This document shows positions 46,651-55,271 of a stretch of 64,000 bases of DNA, piece after piece. Position 1 is the first letter of the stretch. Every line of letters begins with the position of its first letter. Position numbers and translations under genes: made by a program. Source of the DNA: Fischerella sp. PCC 9605 (GTDB lineage: Bacteria > Cyanobacteriota > Cyanobacteriia > Cyanobacteriales > Nostocaceae); contig NZ_KI912148.1 in assembly GCF_000517105.1 (NCBI RefSeq), positions 1,110,518 through 1,174,517 of the forward strand, in the 5' to 3' direction. Under the pieces are notes generated by a model. It saw only the letters and a list, made by a program, of their open reading frames with translations. It made no database searches and had not been told where the DNA came from.

Positions 46651-47754
46651 ATGAGCAATGTATTTCGGGAATTACTGAAAAAGGTAGGCAGCGGTAATCA
46701 TACGGGAGAAAATTTGACTCGTGAAGAAGCTGCTGCGGCAACAAAGATGATATTGCTGGGTGAAGCGACACCAGTTCAGATCGGGGCGTTTTTGATTGCT
46801 CACCGGATCAAACGTCCCACGGGGGAAGAGTTGGCTGGGATGTTGGATGCCTATGATGAACTAGGGCCCAAACTAAAACCGATCGCTTCGGTACGACCCG
46901 TCATGGTTTTAGGTATACCTTATGATGGCAGAACCCGCACTGCACCAATTAACCCCATTACAGCATTATTATTAGCCGCAGCTGGGCAACCAGTACTGAT
47001 GCATGGGGGCGATCGCTTGCCGACAAAGTATGGTTTGCCCCTAGTGGATATTTGGCAGGGTTTAGGAGTTGATTGGACTGGTTTGCCGTTGGAAAAAACC
47101 CAGCAGGTATTTGAGCAAACTGGAATTGGCTTTGTTTATACTCCTCAGCATTTCCCCTTAACGCAAAGTATTTGGGAGTACCGCGACCAACTGGGCAAGC
47201 GTCCACCTTTTGCCACAATGGAGCTAATTTGGTGTCCTTATGCTGGCGATGCTCATATTGTCGCGGGGTATGTCCATCCTCCTACAGAAGCTATGTTTCA
47301 GGAAGCCTTAGCGCAGCGAGGAGTAACAAATTTTACCACTATCAAAGGATTGGAAGGCAGTTGCGACCTACCGCGCGATCGCACCGCGATCGTTGGTTTA
47401 TCAAAACCTGCAATTACAAATGAAATAGAACGATTGCATTTGGTTCCCCGCGAATACGGCTTTACTACCAAAAACGTACCCTTGGATACTACTGAAGAAC
47501 TTGTAGCCCAAATGCAAGGAGTATTAAAAGCCATACCTTCGGAACTGATGCAAACAGCTTTGTGGAACGGTGGGTTTTACCTGTGGCGTTCTGGTATTTG
47601 TTCAGATATGCGATCGGGTATAGCTCAAGCGGAAGAATTATTAACAAGTGGTGCAGTTGCAGCTAAACTCCAAGAAATTTCTTCGCTAATCCAGAGTCAA
47701 GCGTCAATGGTCAATAGATGTACAGATGTGCCGTGGCGCGTCTCTACTTTTTAA
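46651..47754 (+). CDS. cnaT: CnaT, anthranilate phosphoribosyltransferase-like regulator of the nir operon
   Basis: A 367-residue protein of the TrpD/glycosyltransferase family 3 fold. In Anabaena the homologue CnaT is required for expression of the nirA operon. The TrpD-like N-terminal helical domain (LTREEAAAATKMILLGEATPVQ) and the second domain (IPYDGRTRTAPINPITALLLAA, VLMHGGDRLPTKYG) are clear. Canonical TrpD has a GTGGD motif at the phosphoribosyl site. Here the aligned stretch reads IPYDGRTR, so a TrpD reaction is unlikely. Residues 357-367 are encoded by a GTAGAGACG-family palindrome. It follows ntcB on the same strand. Confidence 0.87.
   Translation: MSNVFRELLKKVGSGNHTGENLTREEAAAATKMILLGEATPVQIGAFLIAHRIKRPTGEELAGMLDAYDELGPKLKPIASVRPVMVLGIPYDGRTRTAPINPITALLLAAAGQPVLMHGGDRLPTKYGLPLVDIWQGLGVDWTGLPLEKTQQVFEQTGIGFVYTPQHFPLTQSIWEYRDQLGKRPPFATMELIWCPYAGDAHIVAGYVHPPTEAMFQEALAQRGVTNFTTIKGLEGSCDLPRDRTAIVGLSKPAITNEIERLHLVPREYGFTTKNVPLDTTEELVAQMQGVLKAIPSELMQTALWNGGFYLWRSGICSDMRSGIAQAEELLTSGAVAAKLQEISSLIQSQASMVNRCTDVPWRVSTF
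47719..47747. repeat. GTAGAGACG-family palindrome forming the end of cnaT
   Basis: TGTACAGATGTGCC-GTGGCGCGTCTCTAC is a degenerate copy of the palindrome at 56621-56648. It codes for the last eleven residues of CnaT except the stop. Confidence 0.75.
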
Positions 47755-47764
47755 CCAAAAACTC

Positions 47765-49393
47765 TTAATTTTTCCGCTCAATTGCATCTCTTGTAGTTTT
47801 ATACGCTTCTACAAAAGTTCGATAGGATTCTTGAGAAATATTTTCTGCGATCAAATCGGTTGCCACTCGTTCGAGAATTGCATCTAACTCTTGTTGAAGT
47901 AAATTTTGATTTATTGTTTTATCTTGTAGTAATGCAACTGCGGCTTTGATATATTCCGCAGAAATTTCTCTTTGCTTTTGTTCAATTTCTTGATAAGTAA
48001 TTTGTCCTTCTCTTTCTATGGCTTCTCTAGTAGTTTTATAGGCTTCATTAAAAGTTCGGAATGACTCTTGAGAAATCCTTTCGGCGATTAAAGCTTCAGC
48101 AGCTTTTTTGAAAGTTTCATCAAGTTTTTTTTGCCTATCTTCCAGATTGCCTAGATTTTTATCCATGAGATTTATAGCTGAATGAATATAATCATCAGCT
48201 TCATCTTTTTTCCCACGCTCAATCCATAACTTCAGTTGCTTGAACCAGGAGGCTACTAGGAGAAAAATTGTTAAAATGAGAGCTAAAAAGTCTGCATTTT
48301 CTTGGACAAAAGAAGGTTTGTCTCGCTCGTAAAAGGCAACTGCGCCTGGATGGATAGGAATGCCTGTTCCGTCGTTCTCTCGGGGACGGCTAATACTAGC
48401 GACTAAGGGTTTTACTTCCGCATGTTTTTCAGCGATCGCATTTGCGATCGCTTGACGATTTTCAAAGATAATTCGGGTGATTTGTTGAATCAAATTGTTA
48501 TCTACTTGCTCACCAGCCACTAGTAGCCTATCCACTGCCACTGTATCCAGTTCAATCGCAGGCATAGGAGGATTGCCTCTGTATGCCCCTTGAGGAATTT
48601 TGGCAGATTCAAAGGCAGGATACTTTATTTTCATTGCTTGTGCCTGGGTAATAGGTAGCAAACGTCCATCCTGATCTTGCACAAGCTGAGCAATACCAAG
48701 ATTACCTAAAGCGCGAACGCGAAACAATGCATCTGCCCTTTTAGCTTTAAAATCTTCTTCTGCTTGCTTATCATCGTAATATTTGCTTTTTAAACCTGAG
48801 ATGACAAAATCAGGCTTATCTGCTTTCATCAGACCGTAATGTTCTGCTACTTTCACAAAAGACTGATATTGCCCACCTCTAGCAGGTAAAGCGATTGTTT
48901 TACCCCGAAGTTGATTAAATTGTTTAATGTTGGGATCTCTGACTACCAACTGAAACAAATCCCGATACAACACGGCAACAGCTGTTGGAGATACTTTATC
49001 CTGAGATTGTTGTGGTTGAGATTGGCGGCTTTCTACCAAATCCATTTCTTGACCGACAACATCGGCTTGAGCCGTTGCTAACTCAGCTTTTCCGTCTTGT
49101 AACAATTGCAGGTTCTGTGATGTGCCGCCAGTTGGTAATAATTTAATATTAATGTGAGATTTTTGTTTAACCACTTTTTGAATGGCTTCACTGATAATAT
49201 AACTTTCTCCTTCTGGGTCTCCAGCAGCAAGGGTTAGTTGAGGTGCCGTCAGACGGAGAAAAATATTCCAGATGATGATGATAACTAAGCCTATACTGGC
49301 AATCCCAAGACTAATAAAGACTAACTTTGATTGGGGATCGAGCTTTTCAAAAAAACTGATCGGATTCGCCTTGGCAGGAATTTTTGATGCCAT
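47765..49393 (-). CDS. TAXI-family solute-binding protein with membrane anchors and duplicated C-terminal helices
   Basis: A 542-residue protein. A transmembrane helix (about 27-47) leads to a periplasmic TAXI-type binding domain of TRAP transporters (about 52-330; LAAGDPEGESYIISEAI, LPTGGTSQNLQLLQDGKAELATAQADVV). A second helix follows near 367-383. The C-terminal 150 residues are charged helices containing a duplicated module, ISQESFRTFNEAYKTTREAI and ISQESYRTFVEAYKTTRDAI. No TRAP permease gene is nearby, so this may be a sensor and not a transporter part. It is convergent with cnaT, 10 bases apart. Confidence 0.78.
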   Translation of the reverse strand: MASKIPAKANPISFFEKLDPQSKLVFISLGIASIGLVIIIIWNIFLRLTAPQLTLAAGDPEGESYIISEAIQKVVKQKSHINIKLLPTGGTSQNLQLLQDGKAELATAQADVVGQEMDLVESRQSQPQQSQDKVSPTAVAVLYRDLFQLVVRDPNIKQFNQLRGKTIALPARGGQYQSFVKVAEHYGLMKADKPDFVISGLKSKYYDDKQAEEDFKAKRADALFRVRALGNLGIAQLVQDQDGRLLPITQAQAMKIKYPAFESAKIPQGAYRGNPPMPAIELDTVAVDRLLVAGEQVDNNLIQQITRIIFENRQAIANAIAEKHAEVKPLVASISRPRENDGTGIPIHPGAVAFYERDKPSFVQENADFLALILTIFLLVASWFKQLKLWIERGKKDEADDYIHSAINLMDKNLGNLEDRQKKLDETFKKAAEALIAERISQESFRTFNEAYKTTREAIEREGQITYQEIEQKQREISAEYIKAAVALLQDKTINQNLLQQELDAILERVATDLIAENISQESYRTFVEAYKTTRDAIERKN

Positions 49394-49706
49394 ATATGCA
49401 AAATGGTTGTTTCAGGAAGGGAATGTATAACGAGATGCTCATAATTTGTTTTTCCTGATATAAATCAACCCTTAGTTAGATTTTTAGGCAATCCGCCATT
49501 AGATAGATAGATAGAAATTGATCAGCTTCACTCTCAAGAAAGAGAAATTCCAACAGTATTGTTGGGTAAATTTTGGTCAGTAAATTTAATTCTGCAAAAG
49601 TCCTGGTGAATCTGATGTGGATACGCCACAACTATGGCGCATCTATTTTTGTATTGGCATCCGAGGATATTTGCAAAGTGCTTAATCTATTGAGCGAGGA
49701 ATATTC
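49394..49706. other. Intergenic region between divergent TAXI and rhodanese genes
   Basis: 313 bases with a TAGA microsatellite (about 49501-49513) and a degenerate GGATACGCCACAACTATGGCGCATC hairpin near 49619-49643. Two divergent promoters must lie here. Confidence 0.45.
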
Positions 49707-50174
49707 ATGAATAACATCAAAGATAACAAACTTGTAGAAAATATTATTCCATCACAACCACCCATTGAGCCACAATCCGATGCCCATGTGCTGAAGGCTC
49801 GTTTAGAGTGGGGCGAACCAGCTTTGACAATTCTGGATGTGCGCGATCGCAATACCTTCAACAACGGTCACATCATGGGCGCAATGCCAATGCCATTAGA
49901 TCAATTGGTAGATCGGGCAGTTGCATCCATAGCGAAAGTTCGTGATATATATGTTTATGGTGCTAATGATGAAGAAACTGCCCAAGCTGCACAAATGCTG
50001 AGGCAAGCTGGATTTGAACATGTATCCGAACTCAGAGGTGGTTTGGCAGCATGGAAGGCAATTGGCGGCCCAACAGATGGTGTTATTGAAGCACATGAAA
50101 TTCCTGGCCCTGGTGCATACAATGTTGTTGACCGACTAAAAGAACACACAGAAACTCAGGAAAAAGAAGTATAA
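49707..50174 (+). CDS. Rhodanese-fold protein lacking the catalytic cysteine
   Basis: A 155-residue protein with one rhodanese domain (about 25-125): TILDVRDRNTFNNGHIMGAMPMP at the start and VSELRGGLAAWKAIGGP at the end are typical. The active-site loop, usually C-x5-R after a beta strand, reads YVYGANDEETA here with no Cys. The protein should not transfer sulfur and may only bind partners. It stands alone, transcribed toward the RNase D gene. Confidence 0.8.
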   Translation: MNNIKDNKLVENIIPSQPPIEPQSDAHVLKARLEWGEPALTILDVRDRNTFNNGHIMGAMPMPLDQLVDRAVASIAKVRDIYVYGANDEETAQAAQMLRQAGFEHVSELRGGLAAWKAIGGPTDGVIEAHEIPGPGAYNVVDRLKEHTETQEKEV

Positions 50175-50177
50175 ATT

Positions 50178-50250
50178 TAGTCAATAGTCATTAGTCATTT
50201 GTCATTGGTCATATACCACTTACAAATGACTAATGACAAATGACAAAAAC
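50178..50250. repeat. GTCATTA-type hairpin repeat between convergent genes
   Basis: AGTCATTAGTCATTTGTC units, then ACAAATGACTAATGACAAATG. Same class as 21301-21362, again between two convergent genes. Confidence 0.8.
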
Positions 50251-50251
50251 A

Positions 50252-50881
50252 TTAGTGTTCAAACACATCCTTGAAGTGCAACAAATCCAAGGAAACTATA
50301 GTTGGCAAACACTGAAAGCATTGTTGAGCGATTTCCCAACGTTCTTCTCGTTGCAGCATTGCTATCAATTTCTCTCGCACACTCAGTAGATAGCGCACAT
50401 CATTTGCAGCGTAACTCAGTTGCGCTTCTGTTAAATTGGCAGCGTTTCCCCAGTCAGAACTTTGAGAACTTTTATCGAGTTCCACTTGTTCCAACTCTAG
50501 CACCAAGTCTTTGAGACTGTGGCGTTGGGTGTAGGTTCGTGCTAACTTACTGGCTATTTTGGTACAAAAAACAGGATTGACTTTAATACCGAGATGGTAA
50601 CGCAGGGCGGCAACGTCAAAACGGGCAAAGTGAAATACTTTCAGGATATTTGCCGCTTCCAGTAGTTTTTTTAAGTTAGGGGCTTGTGTTTGCCCTTTAG
50701 CAATACGGATCGCAGTTACTTTGCCTTCTGGGTTACACAACTGTACCAAACACAAGCGATCGCGTTGTGGTATTAATCCCATTGTCTCTGTATCAACAGC
50801 GATCTCATCAGCTTTTAAATAATGGGATAAAGTCATATCGCTAAGATCGCGATCGCAAATCTGAAAATTTTGTAATTCCAT
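50252..50881 (-). CDS. RNase D-like 3'-5' exonuclease
   Basis: A 209-residue DEDDy exonuclease. The acidic motifs are visible: AVDTETMGL (Exo I), FHFARFDVAAL (Exo II) and the C-terminal YAANDVRYL (Exo III, with Tyr). It lacks the HRDC domains of full-length RNase D, as is common for the short cyanobacterial version. The substrate is likely structured RNA 3' ends. I start at the ATG at 50881 (MELQNFQICD), because the upstream 16 codons form an unusual hydrophobic stretch outside the fold. Confidence 0.85.
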   Translation of the reverse strand: MELQNFQICDRDLSDMTLSHYLKADEIAVDTETMGLIPQRDRLCLVQLCNPEGKVTAIRIAKGQTQAPNLKKLLEAANILKVFHFARFDVAALRYHLGIKVNPVFCTKIASKLARTYTQRHSLKDLVLELEQVELDKSSQSSDWGNAANLTEAQLSYAANDVRYLLSVREKLIAMLQREERWEIAQQCFQCLPTIVSLDLLHFKDVFEH

Positions 50882-50947
50882 GAACCACCACAAAATAAAT
50901 GCAATGTCTATTAGAGCAAAGTCCTGCAAGACACTACATTATTCTAG

Positions 50948-51035
50948 TAGTTGGTGGTTGGTGTTTGGTTAGTAGATAGTAGTTAGTAGTTACTTGATTA
51001 CCACTAACCACTAACCACTAACTACTAACAGTCAA
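50948..51035. repeat. GTTAGTAG/CTAACCACTAAC hairpin repeat
   Basis: GGTTGGTGTTTGGTTAGTAG units, then ACCACTAACCACTAACTAC units, between the RNase D and CAP genes. Confidence 0.75.
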
Positions 51036-51068
51036 CACGAGAAATACATTTATTTATGCTGAATACAT

Positions 51069-51611
51069 TCATTTATTACGAAGAAAAATTTGCGTTAAGT
51101 AAACTTCACCTTTACTATTAGTTGCGACACCAATTCCAGTTAAATTGTAATTGCCTTTAATATTGATAAGATGATCGGGACTGTTGAGCCAGCCAGTAAA
51201 AGCTTCGGCGGCAGGGTCGCTATATCCTTGATTAACAGCAACATTCTCAGCAGCACTTTTGTAACGAAGAGCAATTGCATTGACTCGCTGTTTAAATCCA
51301 TCGTGGCTAAACGGAACCTTACCGTTAGCCATATTTTTACTGTGAATTCTTGCCTGTTTAGTGATACTTGGGTTGAGAGCCAATTTTGGTAGACCTTGAG
51401 AAATTCGATATCGATTAATTCGAGCAAATACTGATTTTTCTAAATCAGTTGTTTTGAAATTAATAGAAGTCGCAATCGGAGGTGATGAAATCGACAACAC
51501 CTGATTTACGAACAGTTTATTTTTGGAAGTGTTACCTGAGGTAGTGATTTTTAATCCACTAGCAAGGACAAGCATACTTAAAGCAATGCCAAAAGCAGAT
51601 TGTCTAATCAT
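51069..51611 (-). CDS. Secreted CAP/SCP-domain protein
   Basis: A 180-residue exported protein. A signal peptide covers about residues 1-22 (MIRQSAFGIALSMLVLASGL). The CAP (SCP/TAPS) domain spans about 55-178, with ARINRYRISQGLPKL, ARIHSKNMA, SHDGF, AAENVAVNQGYSDPA and GWLNSPDHLINI. Bacterial CAP proteins are extracellular, and their function is mostly unknown. The start is the ATG at 51611. A TTG two codons earlier is less likely. Confidence 0.87.
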   Translation of the reverse strand: MIRQSAFGIALSMLVLASGLKITTSGNTSKNKLFVNQVLSISSPPIATSINFKTTDLEKSVFARINRYRISQGLPKLALNPSITKQARIHSKNMANGKVPFSHDGFKQRVNAIALRYKSAAENVAVNQGYSDPAAEAFTGWLNSPDHLINIKGNYNLTGIGVATNSKGEVYLTQIFLRNK

Positions 51612-52186
51612 GTACAATTACGTAGTGTATTTAAGTTATTAAGACAAGCACCCTGATTTTTGGTTTCTTGAGATACCTGTATAATTTGCAGTATCAAGGC
51701 TTTACCAGATGTTTACCTATCCCGATTTTGGCGTTAATTACGGGTAATTACAATCCTATAAATGTGAAGTAATTTCAAATCAAAAATGAAAAAATCAAGA
51801 AGTTAAATAGATACAGGATTTTTGTTTAGTATTAACACTTAATGACCCATACTGATAATTGTGCAAAATTTCATCTATCTTATGGCTGAATAGAAGTTAA
51901 GCTTGTTTGCTTTCCTTCTATATTCTTGATGGGTGTCAGCAAAATTAGATTATGCACTTTTCATAATTAGCGAATAGGGAATTGGGGATTGGGGATTGGG
52001 TATTGAAGTACTGATTTTTCCTATGCCCCTTGTTCGATGCCCGATGCCCATTGCTCTCTGCCTGGCAATAAAATTAAATAAGTCTTAAATGGTCTCAACG
52101 CTTACTCTTACAGGCTTCTAGAGTTGATATCTTCCTGCCAGCATAGAAGCTTTAGACAGCCGGATTCAAATTACCGAGTGAAATTG
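51612..52186. other. Intergenic region upstream of the first carbonic anhydrase
   Basis: 575 bases. A GGGAATTGGGGATTGGGGATTGG/CCCCTTGTTCGATGCCCGATGCC hairpin repeat is at 51968-52065. The rest is AT-rich with nothing I recognise. Confidence 0.5.
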
Positions 52187-52930
52187 ATGAGTCAAATTAA
52201 TGGATTTGTTGGGCGTCGTCATTTCTTGAAGCTGGCAGGTACAGGAAGCGTTGGCATTTTGGCTAGTGCAGCTGGTTGTAGCTTGACCAAGGATATACAA
52301 CAAGCGATCGCTCCCCAAGCAACCTTGGCTGATGCGATAGCAGCTAATCGTAATCCAGTCAATGCCGATCGAGCTTTAAAACGATTGCTGGATGGAAATC
52401 AACGATTTGTACAGCAAAAGCGTAAATATCCAGACCAATCTTTGGAACACATACGATTGGTTGCTAAAACCCAATATCCTTTTGCTGCTATATTTGGCTG
52501 TGCAGATTCTAGAGTACCCGCTGAAATGGTTTTCGATCAGGGGCTGGGGGATTTGTTTGTGGTGCGAGTCGCTGGTAATGTTGTATGTGACACGGCTATA
52601 GGCAGTTTAGAATATGCGACAGCAACGTTGGGTTCTCAGTTGATTGTAGTTTTGGGTCATAGAAGATGCGGTGCAGTAGCTGAAGCGCTTCAAGATGAAC
52701 CTATGTCTGGCAGAATGAGCTTGATTGTTGAAGGCATCAAACCAGCTGTAGAGAAAGTCAAATCTACTACAAATAATCTACAGGATAATGCAGTCATTGC
52801 TAACATTCAATATCAGGCGCAAAAATTGCAGGAAAGCTCTACTATTTTGACTAAACTTGTGCGTCAAGACAAACTCAAAATTGTTGGTGCGCGTTACGAT
52901 TTGGATACTGGTAAAGTATCCGTTGTTTAA
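52187..52930 (+). CDS. Tat-exported beta-carbonic anhydrase (copy 1)
   Basis: A 247-residue beta-class carbonic anhydrase that interconverts CO2 and bicarbonate. The zinc ligands and catalytic dyad are present: Cys105-x-Asp107-x-Arg109 (GCADSRVP) and His158-x2-Cys161 (GHRRCGAV). The N-terminus has a twin-arginine motif GRRHFLK followed by a hydrophobic stretch, with Cys after SAAG, so it should be folded in the cytoplasm and exported, possibly as a lipoprotein. I start at the ATG at 52187, because this gives the same MSQINGF N-terminus as the paralogue 333 bases downstream. Confidence 0.93.
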   Translation: MSQINGFVGRRHFLKLAGTGSVGILASAAGCSLTKDIQQAIAPQATLADAIAANRNPVNADRALKRLLDGNQRFVQQKRKYPDQSLEHIRLVAKTQYPFAAIFGCADSRVPAEMVFDQGLGDLFVVRVAGNVVCDTAIGSLEYATATLGSQLIVVLGHRRCGAVAEALQDEPMSGRMSLIVEGIKPAVEKVKSTTNNLQDNAVIANIQYQAQKLQESSTILTKLVRQDKLKIVGARYDLDTGKVSVV

Positions 52931-53262
52931 CCGTAATTGAGAATTCGTAATTCGTACGTAGGATGCAATTATTACCTGTTACGAATTACGAATTAAGAAT
53001 TCTAAGTCAGCATATGATAGAAAGATTTCGCAGTTAGTCATAATTTTCTTCTATAGTAAATTAGTTTGTTTGTCATAGCTTATTTTGGTATATTCCAGAA
53101 AATAAATAAGCATTTTTTCTGCTGCTGATATATGCAAAGTCGTCCTCGTGCTTGCACTCACCACTGCTTGCAAGCAGTAAATGTCTTGAGAAGACGAGGG
53201 CAAAATTTGGTGTCGTTGAAAGTAATTTTGAATTCATTTTGTGTATAAAATGAGGTGCATTA
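52931..53262. other. Intergenic region between the carbonic anhydrase paralogues
   Basis: 332 bases with a GAATTCGTAATTCGTA...TACGAATTACGAATT hairpin repeat at about 52940-53002. Two copies of GTCTTGAGAAGAC/GTCCTCGTG-like sequence near 53140-53190 may form a small hairpin. No gene. Confidence 0.45.
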
Positions 53263-54000
53263 ATGAGTCAAATCAATGGTTTCGCTGGGCGTCGAAACTT
53301 ATTAAAGCTACTAGGTGTGGGAAGTGTGGGTATTGCGGCTAGCGCGGCTGGTGACGTAATTTGGAATAGACAGCAAGCTATTGCTCAACAGCCATCGACG
53401 ACTCTTGAAAAAAAACCTCAACCAGTTAGTCCAGACGCAGCTTTAACAAGGTTAACAGAAGGAAATAAACGCTTTGTAAATGGCAAGCGTCTCAGTCCCA
53501 ACCAATCAAAGCTGCGTTTGCAACAAACATCTGTAGCCCAGTATCCGTTTGCAGCTATATTAGGATGTGCTGACTCGCGGGTTCCTGCGGAAATAGTTTT
53601 CGATCAAGGACTAGGAGATTTATTTGTTGTGCGAGTTGCTGGTAATGTTGCCAGTCAAACGGCAATAGGTAGCTTAGAATTTGCTACAGCTGTATTAGGT
53701 GCTCAGTTAATAATGGTTCTAGGTCATGCCAAATGTGGTGCAGTATCAGCTGCCATTAAAGGCGATCCACTTCCTGGAAGAATAGGGGTTTTTGTGGAGG
53801 AAATTAAACCATCAGTAGAAAGGGTTAGATTCAAAACAGGCAATATAGAAGAAAATGCCATTATTGCTAATGTGCAATATCAAGCCCAAAATTTGCAAGA
53901 ACACTCAACGATTTTAGGAGGCTTGATGAAAGAAGGTAAACTCAAAATTGTTGGTGGTCGTTACGACTTGGCTACTGGCAAAGTAACGATGTTGACGTAA
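53263..54000 (+). CDS. Tat-exported beta-carbonic anhydrase (copy 2)
   Basis: A 245-residue paralogue of the upstream gene with the same N-terminal layout (MSQINGFAGRRNLLKLLG, a twin-arginine signal) and a likely AIAQ cleavage region. Catalytic residues are Cys102, Asp104 and Arg106 (GCADSRVP) and His155, Cys158 (GHAKCGAV). The Cys after the hydrophobic stretch of copy 1 is absent here (SAAGD), so this one would be soluble in the periplasm while copy 1 may be lipid-anchored. Tandem duplication is the simplest origin. Confidence 0.93.
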   Translation: MSQINGFAGRRNLLKLLGVGSVGIAASAAGDVIWNRQQAIAQQPSTTLEKKPQPVSPDAALTRLTEGNKRFVNGKRLSPNQSKLRLQQTSVAQYPFAAILGCADSRVPAEIVFDQGLGDLFVVRVAGNVASQTAIGSLEFATAVLGAQLIMVLGHAKCGAVSAAIKGDPLPGRIGVFVEEIKPSVERVRFKTGNIEENAIIANVQYQAQNLQEHSTILGGLMKEGKLKIVGGRYDLATGKVTMLT

Positions 54001-54003
54001 TTT

Positions 54004-54078
54004 GTTGTAGTTAGTAGTTAGTAGTTAGTAGTTGGTAGTTGACCACTAACTACTAACCACTATCTACTAACCATTAAC
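54004..54078. repeat. TTAGTAG hairpin repeat
   Basis: GTAGTTAGTAGTTAGTAG units, then CCACTAACTACTAACCACTATC, downstream of the second carbonic anhydrase. Confidence 0.75.
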
Positions 54079-54147
54079 CTCATAGAGTGGCATAGTAGTA
54101 GGGTGGGTATTGCCCACCCTACTATTTGTCTGGGGTATAAAATTACA

Positions 54148-54507
54148 ATGACAGACTTCCGAGAACTCAAAGAATGGGAAAAAGCCCATGAGTTAACAGT
54201 CGCAGTCTACAAAACCACGCAAGCTTTTCCTGAAGAGGAGTTACTGGGGTTAACGCAACAAATTCGTTTAGCCTGTTCTGCTATTCCCATTAAAATTGCT
54301 CAAGGATGCAATCGCGAAGACAAAGAAGACCAAGTTAATTTTTTAGTATTGGCTAGAGATGCAGCGATCGAAGTGGAATACTATCTCTTGCTGTGCTATG
54401 AGTTAGATATGCTCGACTCTTCTGACTACGATCGCCTAGTCAGCAGAACTGTGGAAGTCAAAGAATTACTCGAATCTTTCATTGACAAGCTGAGTCATAA
54501 CTTTTAA
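54148..54507 (+). CDS. Four-helix-bundle protein (23S rRNA intervening-sequence type)
   Basis: A 119-residue protein of the IVP-like four-helix-bundle family: FRELKEWEKAHELTVAVYK and FPEEELLGLTQQIRLACSAIPIKIAQGCNR are hallmarks. In other bacteria such proteins are encoded in rRNA intervening sequences, but here there is no rRNA gene. The cellular role is unknown. The start is the ATG at 54148. Stray upstream codons read GTAGGGTGGG repeat DNA. Confidence 0.88.
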   Translation: MTDFRELKEWEKAHELTVAVYKTTQAFPEEELLGLTQQIRLACSAIPIKIAQGCNREDKEDQVNFLVLARDAAIEVEYYLLLCYELDMLDSSDYDRLVSRTVEVKELLESFIDKLSHNF

Positions 54508-54637
54508 ATGGTTAGTGGATAGTGGTTAGTGGTTAGTAGATAGTGGTTAGTGGTTAATGGTTAATAGCCAGTGGTTAGTGTTTATTAGTCAAAAACTAAC
54601 TACTAACTACTAACTACTAACTACTAACTAATAACAA
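54508..54637. repeat. TTAGTGG/ACTACTAACTACTAAC hairpin repeat
   Basis: GGTTAGTGGATAGTGGTTAG units, then AACTACTAACTACTAAC units. It fills the gap before the JAMM peptidase gene. Confidence 0.8.
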
Positions 54638-54644
54638 TTGCATT

Positions 54645-55109
54645 ATGATTCAACTCAGTTCAGAACACTTGCAAGCTATCCGCAACCATGCCGAAAGTAT
54701 CTACCCTGAAGAGTGTTGCGGTATTATTTTTGGTCATCTTAGCGAGGATGGCAAAACTGTGGTAGAAATTATGCCCACAGAAAATGCTTGGAGTCCAGAA
54801 ACCGCGACAGATGTTCCTGATGTTGAAGTAGTTGATGGGAGAAGGCGGAGATATGCGATCACACCCCAAGTTATGTTAGCAGTTCAAAAAGAAGCACGAG
54901 CCCGCTCTCTCTGTATAATTGGTATTTATCACTCCCATCCTGACTATCCAGCGATTCCCTCAGAATTTGACCGACAGTGTGCTTGGCAGGAATACTCTTA
55001 TATGATAATTTCCGTGCAAAATGGCACAGCTGGTGAAATCAATAGCTGGTGTCTGGATGAAAACCACCAGTTCCAACCAGAGGAAATTGAAGTTACCAAA
55101 AAACGGTGA
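54645..55109 (+). CDS. JAMM/M67-family metallopeptidase
   Basis: A 154-residue zinc peptidase of the Mov34/MPN/PAD-1 type. The JAMM motif is complete: catalytic Glu in YPEECCG (22-23) and H-x-H-x7-S-x2-D (His96, His98, Ser106, Asp109 in HSHPDYPAIPSEFD). Such bacterial enzymes trim or remove ubiquitin-like sulfur-carrier proteins, as Mec+ does for CysO in Mycobacterium. The gene is followed 162 bases downstream by moeBR, whose E1-like product activates such carriers, so a shared pathway of sulfur transfer is likely. Confidence 0.92.
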   Translation: MIQLSSEHLQAIRNHAESIYPEECCGIIFGHLSEDGKTVVEIMPTENAWSPETATDVPDVEVVDGRRRRYAITPQVMLAVQKEARARSLCIIGIYHSHPDYPAIPSEFDRQCAWQEYSYMIISVQNGTAGEINSWCLDENHQFQPEEIEVTKKR

Positions 55110-55145
55110 AAAATTCGCCATAAAAACATTCATAAAACTTAAAAA

Positions 55146-55220
55146 TTACCAACTTCCCTCACAGCCCCCACTCTCTTACTCCCCCACTCCCCATCCCCCC
55201 ATCTCCCCATCTCCCCACAG
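55146..55220. repeat. C-rich CCCCACTCCCC tandem repeat
   Basis: CCCCACTCTCTTACTCCCC, then CCCATCTCCCC units. Same family as the hairpin in the UPF0182 gene. It lies between the JAMM gene and moeBR. Confidence 0.75.
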
Positions 55221-55271
55221 ATCCACATTTTTGGGTAGGATAAAAAGTCCGCGCTTCCTCATCAAACTGCT

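Noticed and set aside
46651-47754. Anthranilate phosphoribosyltransferase TrpD of tryptophan synthesis
   Set aside because: The phosphoribosyl-binding motif differs from TrpD and the gene lies beside ntcB in the nitrate cluster, so CnaT fits better.
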